DNA of 64,000 nt, from NCBI GenBank assembly GCA_033026295.1, contig CM065169.1:7918462-7982461 (forward strand). The letters are read 5' to 3'. Below the pieces are notes generated by a model that saw only the letters and a program-made list of their open reading frames with translations, was not told the DNA's origin and did no database searches. The DNA is from Channa striata. Lineage: Eukaryota; Chordata; Actinopteri; Anabantiformes; Channidae. Made by a program: the position numbers and the translations under genes. Below are positions 1-12,889 of this stretch, one piece after another (position 1 is the stretch's first letter; each line of letters opens with the position of its first letter).

Positions 1-332
1 AAAAAGTAATAAAAGAGAAACCCTCGAAGTTACTAATAAAAATTCTTGTCGTCGTCATTGTCCCCAAAAAAAAGCTTTTGGACTCATTGCCCGTTTTCCC
101 GAAGAAGTTACTAGGTAAAACATGAAGTTTGTTTGGTTTCTAGTTTCTGGTTTTGGGTTTTTGGTTTTGGCCCTGGTGTTTTTTTGGTTTGAAAAAATAA
201 AGAAGTTATAAAAATCTATCCGTGAGAAGTTACTATTAAAAAGCAAAAACAAAAAAGGAAGAAGGTAGTTAGACTTCACCACAAACTGATATAGAGATTT
301 AGAGGCTAAATATTTGAAAAATATATCAAAGA

Positions 333-349
333 GGCTTTTATTTTGAAAG
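333..349 (+). repeat. 17-bp motif copy 1 (GGCTTTTATTTTGAAAG)
   Basis: This exact 17-mer occurs here, at 462-478 and at 864-880. A 16-base version lies at 7521-7536. A shortened form ending TTATTTTGAAAG lies at about 53045-53059, and a degenerate form near 573-590. The flanks differ between copies, so the motif is probably the best conserved part of an old dispersed element and not a tandem repeat. Its class is not known to me. Confidence 0.6.
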
Positions 350-461
350 CATTTTTCTTGTCTTTCAGTGTGTGTGTCTGTGTGTGTCCACTGTAGGGTA
401 GAGCAGGCACCAAAGTTAATTTAGCATTTAAATGCTGAAAAATTAACATAACAGAATGGAG

Positions 462-478
462 GGCTTTTATTTTGAAAG
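462..478 (+). repeat. 17-bp motif copy 2
   Basis: Exact second copy of the motif described at 333, 129 bases downstream of the first. As in copy 1, it is preceded by GAG/GGG. Confidence 0.6.
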
Positions 479-863
479 TGTCCAAGTTTGAATGTCCACC
501 TTAGTCAAACTTTACCACAAACACATTTAAACATGTAGACGCGTAAAATGTGAAAAAAAAAAGCATCTAAGAGCTTTTTATATTCAAAGTTAATGTCTGA
601 TGGAGGGGCTTGAGCGCAGCAACTCCTGCGTAATTTGTGAAGAATAAGAGACGTCTTCTCCTTTTGGCTATGGAACAAGCCGTTTATTTATAACAGGAAC
701 GTTTGTCAGTTCTGTTCATCCGACATGTGTTATAACAGACACACATAGACGTGAATCGCACTCTTTACCATACAACTGGTAAAAACAACGCACAGAACAT
801 CCTCATGCCTACTGTAAATAATGAGTAAGAGCGCATACAACAGACATACAGATCTTAACTGAG

Positions 864-880
864 GGCTTTTATTTTGAAAG
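864..880 (+). repeat. 17-bp motif copy 3
   Basis: Exact third copy of the motif described at 333, about 400 bases after copy 2. Again preceded by GAG. Confidence 0.6.
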
Positions 881-3800
881 AAACCCAGAAATAGCAGTGT
901 CATGATACTGACAGTTTATAATCTGCTTAGTCATTCACGTGCTAACAGGAAAAGCTAAGAGTTAGCAAAATTTTCAATAAGTGAAAAAGTATTAGCCCTA
1001 GAAACAAAGGGAAAGAACTTTGAGCGTCAGAAGGCTTCACCGCACACGCTCATGTACTTTATATGAAGATACTCAATAAAATGAATGCGGCAATTTTAAA
1101 ACGGCCCCCATTTGGGATTTGAGGAGACTTCTCTGGAGCTCCGTTATAATGGGGTCTAATGGTAGTTTGAGAGGGAACTCTCGCCGCTTCTGGCCACGTG
1201 GAGAAAGAACTGTAAGACCTGTCGCTGTGAGAGTTACATTTCCTAAACGAAGACAATAATACCTACAGTTTGATGTATAATTTGTTGAGGAAGGATGAAA
1301 GTTGACTGAGGCCAAAAACGTGATAAAAGCAGAAGCTCAGAAGTTAGAGTGCGTGTAATATCACCCACTCTAGCAGATGTAATACGTAAAACTAAAACTG
1401 CCGTCAATCAAAAAGTATAAAAGTTATGAAAACGCAGATTGGTAGGCAAAAAGTTTCAAGGGTCTAGACTCATTTAAAGTTTTAATGACATTTCTACGTC
1501 AAAGTATGACGAAACTTGAAGCTCATAAAAAGTGGCACGTCGGAGCGAAGTCAAGGAAAGTTTCAAGTTTTTCCCTCCGTTTACATGGGCGAAAAATAAG
1601 CCACACAAAATGAAATATAATTAACATATTAAACATATTAACAATTAAAGTCTTGCCAACTTTCCATATCAACTAACAAATTTCAAAGTTGGTCTGTTTC
1701 CACCGTTTGTATGTGTCAGACAACATCTTCTCTTCATAGTAAAACAGTGTCATCTGTATACAAGTTTCTGAATTAGGAAAAAAAGTTTTTTAATGTTGCC
1801 CCAAAGGTGCAAAACAACGGTTCGTTATAAGAAATTTAATCTTGCTCATGAATAGTTATCTGAGTCACATCTTCACTAATGAAGGAACATGTCATCAAGA
1901 CTCATTTTTCTACAACAAGGGAGGTCTACGGCACAGATGAAAACTAATCCAGCTTGAAGTTTGACAGACATTACCCCGGGTAATTGTGATTTTAAAACAA
2001 AGAATCATCATTATCTATTGCAGCTCTTCTGCAGATCCTGCCCTGGTGCATCCGACTGCTTTGACTTTTTTATGCTGTGGCTATTACTGTGAAGAACAAT
2101 CAACAGAACATGCACACACACACAAACACACACACGCCGCACACGCTTTTGTTTTATTACTTAATCTAGTTCCATTATAGCGTGTCTCCCGCTGTCGAAG
2201 CCATCTGAAGGTGCCCTTTAAAGCTTTCTACTTCATTACCTGGAGCTTCCTTGTGATGACCACGTACGATAGATCATTATTATCCCCGCAGCAGTTCAGT
2301 TCGCAGCATTTAGCAGCCGCTCTGTTACACTGACTGCCTCTGCTATTACACCACTCGCATTGTGGCGGCAGCGTTATGTCTAGGAGAGCAGCACCAACAG
2401 ATGGGCTGTTGTTGCTCAGTCCTTATGCAGTGAAACCTCCAATCACCAGCTCTCCCAGGACAGCACAGAAAGGCTCACAAGACCTTATTGTAGGTTCCCT
2501 GTATATTAGATGACTCTTAGATGATTTTTCAGATGTCAAAATGTTTAAAATTAGATTATTTTATTTTGATAACTGACCTTAATAACTGAACCTCCCTATT
2601 ATTTGCAAAAATGCCTTTGTCTGATTTAATGTCAGACTTTTATGTTATTAATTATAATAATATGTTTTAATCGTCTTAGGGTTTAAAGGTAAAACAATCA
2701 CTTTGACTTTGTCCTCTTGGTTCATTTATGACTATTTCTTGCAATGAATTGGCCAAGAAATAAGTTGATTAAGGGGCACTCAGTTTGTAGAGGATACTTT
2801 TCTTCAAGAGGATTCTGTAAAACAGCCCTGGTGATGTCATAGTGATGTCATCACAGTCAGCCTAGGCTTAGAGAGTGCAACAATTTAACAGAAAAGCTGA
2901 GTCACAAAGGCATTCAGGGTTTTGAAATACTTTAATCAAAGAGTCCAATTGACTCATGTTCCACAGGCCAGACACTACTTCAGACCATCAAACTAACTTC
3001 CCAAACTCTCCCTAGTGACCCCTACAGAAAGAAGGGTTTTCAAGTCCAAAATATGTTGTTCATTGAATTACGTTTCAGTATTTTAGAATAAAAAATTAAC
3101 ACTGTCACTTGTGAGTGTGGAAAACAATTCCTAAATAATTCCCATACTAACATGAAATGGAGTTGTACAATTTTTTCTTACCATCTAATTTGGTTTCAGT
3201 GGTGCTGCTCCAAAGAACGCCACAAAAGGCTAAGTTGATTTTACAGCATGATAACTAGCTCTTCTCTCATTTCCTTTCAGCATCAGCACTGTTTGCTTGT
3301 CCTTTGACTTTATCCACATCAAACTAATGCAGTCTAATACAACACTGCTGCAAAAATTACAATAAAAAAACAATAATTGTGCTGCATTATGCTGAGAGAT
3401 GATTGTGTTATTTAACCCAGTCTCACTGTGGACAAATTAATAGAAACACCCACCATCATAACACAATGACTAAAAATTTTTGAACAAAACCAGAATATTA
3501 TCACCTTTATGAAGGAGTATTTGGGGCCAGGTTGTTGTGTCAAACTGGGTCACATAACAGCAATCAGATGTAAACCCATATGTACCTAAATACGAACAAG
3601 CGAAAACACCAAAACCTAAAGACATCGAGACATGGCAACATTATGGAGGAGCACACGCATCTCTCGAGCTACCTCGATTCATCATCCATTAGTCACTCAG
3701 TCGAGCCAAACAGGAAATGAAAAAAGGTGAGTTTACAACCGAGTTTTGTAAGGAGCGTATGGGAGGTAAACAGTCTGTAGAGGAGAGAAGAGAGGAGTGA

Positions 3801-5491
3801 GGAGGAGGGAAGGGGAAGCAAGGTCACCGTCCTCCTAACATGTGCTGATGTTTGTAGGTGGAAGTGTTGGTTTCTTGTTGCTCTCTGGTTTTTGTAAAGA
3901 CATAAAGGAAATAGGACACAAAAAAGTTTGACTAAAACATGAAATAAACACCCCAAACCTAAACTGGAATATTCACACAGTGAGCCTAAAGCTGTGCACG
4001 CACATGGTTCTATTAAACACACTGTGGGTTAGAGTGGTGAAATCTGCTTCAAGACATTGTTCAACTAAACAACTTACAAATATGGAGTGAAGCAGCTCCT
4101 TCCTAAATTCCTCAGGAACGCTTCTTCCAAACTGCCACAAATGTTCACTTTGACACCAGCATGAATTCGTTAAATATTCTTAGTCATAGGTCAAAGGCTA
4201 AAGTCAGTGGGACCTCACATTTATCCCATTCTTGTGATCATGATATCTCAGGACCAAGAGTCCACTTGGGTCCAAGGATTAAGTTAACATCAAGAAAATT
4301 ACTGTGAAAAAGATAAAGATTACTGTGACCCCACGTTTACAAAATGGATAAAGGAAAGATCTGTAGATCGGGCACAGATGACCAGGTGGTCTAATGGATT
4401 CACTTATTACTATATGAGTCTGGACAGACATGAATGTAACTGCAACATGAGTGGTTGGGGGAGACCTAGAATTGGGTAATTCTATTGTGTCTAGTCTGAA
4501 AAACTTAAAACTTTATGCAGAACATCAGCATAAATACAATTCCACAACTTTGTGAGTGTACTTGTGTCTCTGCAATCGTAATTTCAACTGTAATAATAAT
4601 CATCATGATAATAATGAAGCTCCGTAAACTTTGAGCCAATGGAGCGTGGATGTGGTAGCCCCTTAGTTATCAGTTAAGCAGTAAGTCTTTGACAGTGGCC
4701 TAAAAATAGCAGACAGACACATTTTGGGCCACACTGATAACCAGTTCTCACAGCAACGAAGTGATCCACAGGGTCAAAAATCGATTATGTTTCCGAGCAA
4801 CAAGATGGTCAGAAGCATGCAAAGACCTGTAGTGACGATATCTTTGTTATTTGATCTTAAATTAAATGATAATTTGTAAGACAGTTGTACTCTACATAAA
4901 AAGAGGACAAGAACAACCCTTTGACCTCAGAACTCCGTAATGAGAGTGAAAATAGTTTCTTCTTTAGGTATCAGATTGGCAGTGGTGCTGATAAAAATTG
5001 AAGCCGTAATGTGCTTCTCTTGCTGCTAAATCAGCAAAGTCTGGAAGAGAGCGAACAGCTTGTCAACACAGTTCATTTCTGCCTTTGATGTCTCCCAAAT
5101 GATCTGCAGCGAGCTTGTCGACTGTGACAACAGCCCTGTCTCTGCTCACCTCCAAATGACTCCAGCTATTATACGGAGCTCTATTCAGACAGCATCTGCT
5201 GCTTGCTGCACCAGCAGTATCTCCTCACTGAGTCTGAGAATGTCTGAAAAGACACTAAAACAATGTCCAGTGTTTGACATTTAATACAGACTTAAAATAG
5301 CTGAGAGTCACTGTAATCTGTAATCAAACTAATTTTCATTATATCACCTCGTCAGTGGCTGACCTGGCCAGAGGCATTGTTTGCATAATGTCCGTCTTCC
5401 TGCCCCATTCTCATAAGGCCAATATTTCAGGAAAAAATTTGCAAAAACATCTGTTGGGTGCAACTTTGAATTGATTAGTCTTGGTGGTTAA

Positions 5492-5504
5492 AGGTCAAAG
5501 GTCA
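5492..5504 (+). promoter_or_regulatory. DR1 nuclear-receptor half-site repeat
   Basis: The sequence AGGTCA-A-AGGTCA is a perfect direct repeat with one-base spacing. That is the consensus recognised by RXR heterodimers with PPAR, HNF4 and COUP-TF. No promoter or gene is recognisable nearby, and the flank resembles a dispersed fish repeat. It may therefore be a repeat-borne motif without function. Confidence 0.3.
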
Positions 5505-7520
5505 GAGTTACTGAGTGTTGGATACTTTCAACACATTGTGTCCAAAATCCCTAGAAGAAAAAATCACTACATCTGTATAGATTTGTCACAGTTTTGCAGT
5601 ATTTTTTTTCTTACTGAATTCCTGGGTTGTATATTTTTGCATGTTTTACTCCTAATAAATAATGGAGCAGACTGTTGGAGCAGACTGCAGCAGTACATTC
5701 GTGCTAATCACAGAATTAAAGACTTAAAGCAAAAACATGTCTATATTAATTAGTGTGAGATATACATACATATATGTACCTACACTAGCACCAGCTCAGA
5801 ACTAGCCCCTAGTTTTCAATAGTGGAAAAGCAGCAGGGTGTGTGTGTTTTTGTGTGTGCACATCAATGCACAATAGTCAGGAGAACAAGAGTGAAAACGA
5901 CTGAGTTCAAACTATATTCCGAACTATTTCCTTTTGTATCAGTGTCTGGTGACAGTACGACCTCACAGAAACATTCTAAAGGAAGGTGACAGAAACACAC
6001 ACATCATGTTTTTGATGCTCATCGCCATCACATTCCAGTTTGTGTTGATTCTGAGGCAAATATCCCGCTGCTTTCCCCAAATCCTAATTAAATCACAGTT
6101 TGTCTGTCTTCTCATTGTTTTTATAGTCCTCATTAGAGCCAAACTACAACAGCTGTCTCAGGTGAAGAAAGATTTACCTATTGTCATGGCAACACTGATT
6201 CAATTGCAGTATGTTAAGAAAACAACAGCAGGTCATGTGCTTCAACGTCAGGATTTTAATGTGGCCTATTTCAACAACAAAGAAAGTGAGTGCGTATATC
6301 TTTTAAGGCTGACGCTGCTTTAAAAATCTATCACATCTGTGCCAAATGTGAGGAATAAAAATTCTCCACTTCGAGGTTGTGTGCTGTGGGATAAAGGAAA
6401 ACATGTCAAGTTTGATAAAAAAGTGACTGCCCAGGCAGTTTACTAATAACGCTATCAGACAAGTAGGCTGAATGCTACAGCTGCATAAAAATAGCAGAGT
6501 GTCAGAGCTGCTAATGGAGAGAATAAATAAGAGGCCACTATTAACAATGAGTGGGTGCAAGCAAAATATGTGTGTGGATTAACCTGTTGAGTAGCCCAAG
6601 TCAAATTCATTCACGTCCCTGTCACCACCTCCATTACCTAGACATGCATATGCAAGACGGTGAAGGAAGGAAGGCCTGGATTCACACCACCGGAGGAGGG
6701 CCAATTATGGCGGCCGGTTACTATGCCGACAGGGAGGCGGTCTCTTTCTATAAAAAGCCAGTAGTGTGTTACTTTACATAATTCCAGTCACTTTGGATTT
6801 TCCACTCCACTCTCGAGACTAAAGGGGGCTTACGTTACTGAAGCAGGTTGAAGGAGGCATATCCAATTGCAGAGCTGCAGTGCCAGCAGCGCCGATCATT
6901 TTAGACCTGCAAGACATGATGCAGGCGTGACATCTCCAGATGGGTCTTTATACTTCGATTTCATCAGTATGTGTAGACACACCCTCTTCAACCATATCCA
7001 GGGATGGTGTGTTGTGGGAAGCTTCTTTTCAACTTGTCTATACAAGTTACACTTTAAATCCACAGCACTCTCGGAAAGGTTTTATCCATTTTCTTATATA
7101 TATATTTCAATGATAACACTCTTCTATATATTAACATCAATGCAGTACATCCACTGGTAAATAATGGTGAAGTCCCAAAGACCCACCCCATTTCCCTTTA
7201 CATTTTCTTGGCTGGATCTTCATTGCCAGTGTATTTTCTTTCAGAATGCTTTCGTAAGTGCAATGACCTGCGCTGTGTAGAGTGCGGCAGAGCAGGGAGA
7301 CGGAGGCTGGACTGAGCACAGCTGCTTGTAACTTACTCAGGAGAGTCATACGTGTCTTGGTGGACTCCCTCACTACGCCTTCGACTCGCAGTTTTTGAGT
7401 CTGTCCTGTTCTGTGTGATATGTATAAATGAATATAATTCACTTGGATAGATGCAAATCACAGTTTTCCTAAGTTTTGCTTTGGATAAAAGCCAAATGAC
7501 AGATGTAAATGTAAATCACA

Positions 7521-7536
7521 GCTTTTATTTTGAAAG
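7521..7536 (+). repeat. 16-bp motif copy 4
   Basis: Sixteen of the 17 bases of the motif described at 333 are repeated here, about 6.6 kb from the main cluster. It lies roughly 210 bp upstream of the Cys-rich candidate exon. Confidence 0.5.
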
Positions 7537-7746
7537 GAAATGGTTGATATGCACAGAGAGAATACATCCCAAACGTTCTCTACTTGCTTCATGCTGTGTG
7601 TTTTGGCGATTTATGCATTATGCCATATCGTGCAATGCAATCAACGACGACTTTCCTTTTATTCCTCTTTTTTAGCTTGTGTTGTTGAACTCTGTGAAGT
7701 AATACAGTATTTCACTATAGTAGTTATAAACTTTTGTCATTTTCAG

Positions 7747-7909
7747 TGGAAGAAACCAAACGGTGTGACATTTGTAAAGACCCAGAGACTCAGACTCAGT
7801 TGTGCCTGATGTGCCTGCACTGTGAGCTATTTTTAGCAGACAAGTTATTCATTAGAGGAAAGGAACAATACTTCTCTGACCTCGCAGCTTCATGCCTCAG
7901 ATTTATTTG
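7747..7909 (+). other. Cys-rich candidate exon of unknown gene
   Basis: A pyrimidine-rich tract ending TTTTCAG (to 7746) precedes 53 open codons that stop with TGA at 7907-7909. The translation has closely spaced cysteines in the order CDIC, then eleven residues later CLMCLHC, a zinc-ribbon-like spacing. Upstream of the AG the same frame is full of stops, as expected for an intron. I cannot assign a family and saw no partner exon upstream. It could be the last coding exon of an unrecognised or decayed gene, or chance. Confidence 0.2.
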
Positions 7910-8929
7910 AGTGTTCTTAAAAATGTGTTTAATATAAAAGGCTTCATTGCTTCATCTATCTCCATGACAACAAAACTGCAGCCTCACCGAAGCTGAGAGG
8001 CTTTGTCTGCATCACGGAGATGGAGCTTATTAATCTCACACCTCTGTCAGCCTGCTGGCACTAATCTAATGAGCCAATTAATGTTTAACAGAGGAGTCAC
8101 ATAGATTTGGAGCAATTCATATGAAAAGTGATTCCCTAATTGTGTTGAACATGTACAGCAGATATATTTTACGTGTTTTTCTCCGTGACTGGGAATAAAA
8201 AGCATCACCACGAGGGGCAGGACTTCCAATGTAATCAACTTTGAACCAAACCAAATAAAAAGAATGCATGTAACCCACTGGAACCACCAAAGCAGGATGG
8301 GCACATAAATACCAAGATGTCCCCAAACAGTTAACATGATGTGACATGAATTCACATTTTTACTGGCACAGTCCCTCGGTAATAAAAGGTGCATGCTCAC
8401 CGTAACCAAGAGTTGCATGTCTAGTTTTAAAATGTAGTCATCACTTTGTCTGGTCCCGTCTGTGTTACATGCTGATGCTAATGGTACTTTTTTTACCTTA
8501 GTGATCAACCCTCAGAGCTTTTAGTGAAGTACAATGGAAACCCTGATGCCTAAAGCAATGATGTTGTATATTAAGTTTCATAAAGACGTGGACGGGATGG
8601 TGATTGGTACAACAAGACACAAAACTTTCCTACAACAGACCAGGATTCAACTGTAGTGTGAGACATTGTGTGCATTAATGCTGATCGTGGTTATGACAAG
8701 GATGTACATATGTGCCATGACCTTACCCTAACGTTTTTGGTTCCTAATCCTAACGCAGTTTTTGTGTGTATATAAAGTCGTGACAGACACGAGCCAAAGA
8801 CATGTGTTCATATGCCAGTAACTGACTGGTATGAAGTTGTTAAAACCTTGACGGTTGTTAAGATCACACGTCCCATTTGACGATCACATGGGAACAGGTG
8901 TTAAACTGGCTGGGAAGTAATGCTCAGAC
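7910..8929. other. Intergenic, nothing recognised
   Basis: AT-rich sequence without recognisable exons, RNA genes or clear repeats. The longest open frame (153 codons, minus strand, 8047-8508) shows no known domain and unremarkable codon use. I regard it as chance. Confidence 0.5.
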
Positions 8930-9530
8930 GGAATTGTAAGTGGGTGATAATTGCTGGTGTTGTCCACCATAGAGGTTTAACCAAAGTAAAGTGCTATTAA
9001 AGACGTGTTTCTGTTTCGTGAGATGCAAGTATAAGAAAGAGCTGAAAGTTTTTCTTGTTTGTTTTTTTAAGTGGGGAGGAAGATGCGGAAAAGTTCTGTT
9101 TTTAGCATTTTTTAAAATATTGAAAGTAAGATTGCTGAACATGCAGAGTTTGGCAGCTCATTCCACCATCGTGGGATCACTGAGCTGAAGAGTTTTCCTT
9201 GGTGTCTTCTGTGTGGCGCTGGGGCCACCAGAGTGGCCGAGCACAGCTGACATCAGGGATTGTAAACCTGAATTATTAAGTTTAAGTAAGCCTGAGCTGT
9301 AGAGTTGTAGAGTCTGTAGGCAAGAGACAGAGCTTTGAACTTAATCCTCGCAGCCACAGGAAACCAGTGCAGAGATCTGATGAGCAGTGTCACGCCAGTC
9401 CTTTTTGGCTGGTTAAAAATGAGGCGTGCTGCCGCATTTCGGATCATCTGCAGGGGTTTGGTCGGTTCCATGCCAGTAACCACATCAACAGTGTGTTGCA
9501 GTAATCTAGACGACGATCAATGCCTGCACA
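8930..9530 (-). mobile_element. Decayed non-LTR retrotransposon fragment (CR1/L2/Rex1-like)
   Basis: Minus-strand translation from about 9483 to 9255 gives the characteristic C-terminal end of fish non-LTR reverse transcriptases. It has the landmark NAAARLIFNQPKR, followed by a segment reading RSLHWFPVAARIKFKAL. Further downstream on the same strand (to about 8930), frame-shifted pieces match the usual asparagine-rich and lysine-rich tail. There are several frame breaks and the 5-prime part is missing, so this is a dead 5-prime-truncated copy. The exact clade is uncertain. Confidence 0.75.
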
Positions 9531-12500
9531 ATGAGTTGGGACCTCTGTCAACCACAACATTAAAACCATTGGGTGCATTTAATCAGCTGTGGGCTAATTA
9601 GCAGACAGTGTTACCTGGAAAGTTAAAGTGATGCTCTAATTGCTACATTAGAAGCAAAAAAAGAGAAGAGCTCAACGTCAACCTAAAGGTATAGTTTCAG
9701 AGGTAGCAGTCACTTCTAGCCATGCAGGAAACCAAGAGTTTTCTCTTTTTATGCCATCTCACAGCATGGATTACCAACGACCCACATTCTCACTGATGTG
9801 GGAGACATGTGAGACACGTGCAGTGCCCAGAGCAGGGCCGTGATGGGACAAAGCAATCCTAGTGGTCTCTGAGTCTGAGCGATTACACACTGGTCGACAC
9901 AATAGAAAGCCATTATCTGAGGGCCAGGAAGGAATGACAGGGTGGCAAAGTAAGCCGGCACATTAATGAGATTGCCATCCAGTTCGAGGACACTGACACT
10001 TGGTCCAAGTCAAAACGTTTAGCAGAGAGTAAGTTGTAAAAAGAGATGTCAGACTGGAAATGGGGCCTTTAGAAAAACGTGGAGAGCTTTTCGCCGGAGC
10101 ACCGTGCCTGGATACTGACAGAATGGCAACTCTAAAACAGAAGCTCTAAAGTTGGGCACACATCTTGGAGATTAACAGTTTTACACGTTTACTGTCGATT
10201 GTTATTTGCATTTGGAATACTGTTGTTCTGTTGTTGGTTTTTGAAAACGAAAAATGTAAACATTAGAACGGAAAAAGTGAAGAGTGTAATCATAGAGAGC
10301 AGAAGGGTCAGTAGGCCCAGTCACACTGTACACTAGTGTTTATGATGACAAAAAGACTTAGAAAGACACCATTAACCAACCGTCACATCATGGTTTGGGT
10401 CTGCCTAAGCTCTGAGATGCATGTGCATATTATCGGAAACCAAGCAAGTTGGCGCTGGCTAGGTAAATCATCCACCACAACTGCAAATATGTTTTTGTAG
10501 GCGACATAGTCACAAGGTGGATGACAGAAGAGCTTTATTTGTTATTACAATTTCAGTTGAAAGTGGTGAGGGTGGCTGCTGGGCCAAGAATTCATACGTA
10601 TGTACGTGCGTAATTCAACAGACCCATATGTTACTCCAGGGTGATTAAGGTCAGGCAGTAAATGCACTTTGGTTAAAATTTGAGAAAGTTTAACTTAATC
10701 AGTTTTATGTTAATTGAATATTGTTATTTTTCTTTATTAAACGACAGTCTTGTCTGATCGTGCTGTGTTGAAAAATACCAATAACATTTTGTAAATAATG
10801 CTACAATTTCAAAAGCAGACATGTTTTCCTTCTAACCATCATCTTTATTCAACATTTTGTGGCTTTTAGAGACTATTTCAATTAGCACCGGTGGACAATT
10901 TTTTATATTAAAAGTTTTAGGTATTTTGATTCTTGATGAGTGATGAACCGCTCTCGCACTTAAATGATTTCTGCATCAAACATATGCATCGATCGCTTGT
11001 TTCCTTTCGACATTTCTGGTATGGAACTCCTGTGTGCCCGTGTCCTTCAAGCTGGAAAAAAAAGTGGAAACACTGAAGTCTATATCAGAATGCTCATCCA
11101 TCATTGATTCACATAGACACACTATTTGTATGCAAATGATCCCTCATTCAGGTCTAAACTGGGCGGTTAATGGTGTTCTTGGGGCAATCTGTCACTCCAT
11201 GCACTTGACAAGGCTTTCTCATTCGTTCACATATCTGCCCTGCATTCATGCCTCCAATCAATCTGGAAGCACTCGTGTGCGCTTTGATCACAGTGAGAGC
11301 TCTTTAGATAAATTTGAGAGACTTACTTACACATTCATATTCACGCACACACACACACACAGTGTGAACGAAATTTGGACCATCACTGTACTACAGTTCA
11401 TTTGATGTGCTGCAGGTGTGACTGAAAATCCGTGTTGTTTTGAATGTATTTATGCTTTTGGGTAAGTAGAGGTAAAGTAGAGATTAAATGTTAGAAACAA
11501 CGTTCATGTTGACCACATGTCATGGTTCAGCAGAGTGACCGCACTCCACACCAGGCTGGCAGAAAGACTGACTGACTGCAACGATGGTGGCGATGCCAGA
11601 GATACTATCAGCTGTTGCATCTGAGGCTGGAGCTTTGGGCACCAAACCTGCAGGCTCATAAAAAAGAAAGAAAACAACAATCTCATATCACATGTAAGAG
11701 CAACTATACTCAACAGCTGAAACTTGAAAGAGAGAGCTGAAAATTATTTATTATTAATTTACATTGTTTGTCCTAGAATCTTTTTCTTTTAATTGGTCAG
11801 GCTTTTCTTAAAAACCAGCAACCAGCAGAAATGTATGCTTAAAAAAACAAAAAGATTTAAACTTTGGAAGCATTAACAATAGTGGATTTGATTGGCTCTA
11901 GACTACTTGAGCCTGACATCATCTTTAGATAAAAGACAAAGTGTATGTAAACTTTAATCATTTTTCAGTTTTATCTGACACCTTATCAGAAATAAGACAT
12001 CAGAGTTGCTAGGGTACAGTATGTGTTGACAATGCAAGGAAACAATAAATACGTTTTTTACATTACTTACAAGAATTTAAAATGATCTGTTGGTCACAAA
12101 ATGAAAAAAAGAGGTCCTTTATGAAGGGGAAGTTTCCTGTATGGGTATAACATTTCTTCAATTCTGGATGTAAGTATCAAATGGCTACAGCAGGAAATGC
12201 TGACAAAAAATGTGATCAAATTGGATAATATCATAATAAACTTAGGGAATCCAACTTTTAAAGTGTATTAGTAGTTAGTCCATCCAAGATTGTATCCATA
12301 TTAAATGTTTAAAGGATTTTTTAACATCTGATTTGTTTGTTGAAGTTGTTAAATTAGCAGTAAAGCAGAAAAACAAGTCTTGAAAAACTGCCATAATAAT
12401 CTTGAAGATCAGCAACACCTACCACAAACCCCTTAAATCTGGTTTGTCAAATTTAAACACATTTGTTACTATGAAAGGTTTGTCCCACATTCCAGCTAAA

Positions 12501-12889
12501 GCGTTCACCCACTGTGTGTCTGAATATCCAGGACAAGCTTTTGATTGGAGTTATGTCACACACGCAATGCTTTGTAAGGAAATAGTCATAAATAGTGTTG
12601 GCACAGATGACTGCTTAACCGTGACTAAAAAACGCCAACCACTTCATGGAAAGAGGAACATCATGAAAAAGGGGAAAGCTGAAGAAGATCCCAATTGTTT
12701 ATCAAGGACTGTATGAAATGGACCTTGTAGTACCGGAGCTTCTGGGGTCCAGGTTCAATTTTTAGTTGGAGCACAGAAGCAAACTTAAAGACACACTGAA
12801 CTTTATTTTTGTCAAATTGTTGCCAGTTTTCAGAGATGAATAGGAAGTATTCTTAACTTTAAAGCTGCAACGATCAATATTTTATGTTT
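9531..12889. other. Intergenic, nothing recognised
   Basis: No recognisable exon or RNA gene. The stretch contains a short CA microsatellite near 11346-11361 and AT-rich sequence. Open frames up to 123 codons show no domain similarity. Confidence 0.5.

Larger units (their letters stand above)
1..7746. other. Gene-poor intergenic stretch with scattered repeats
   Basis: No exon of a recognised protein was found on either strand. All open frames are short and lack recognisable similarity. The stretch holds three exact copies of a 17-bp motif (near 333, 462 and 864, listed separately), a diverged block at about 1265-1365 that resembles one at 53.94-54.04 kb, and a direct repeat of a nuclear-receptor half-site near 5492. 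Composition is AT-rich throughout. Some of the sequence is probably old transposon material that I cannot classify by eye. Confidence 0.6.

Noticed and set aside
9749..9961. Minus-strand frame with Cys/Trp residues
   Set aside because: No splice context, no similarity, and unremarkable composition.
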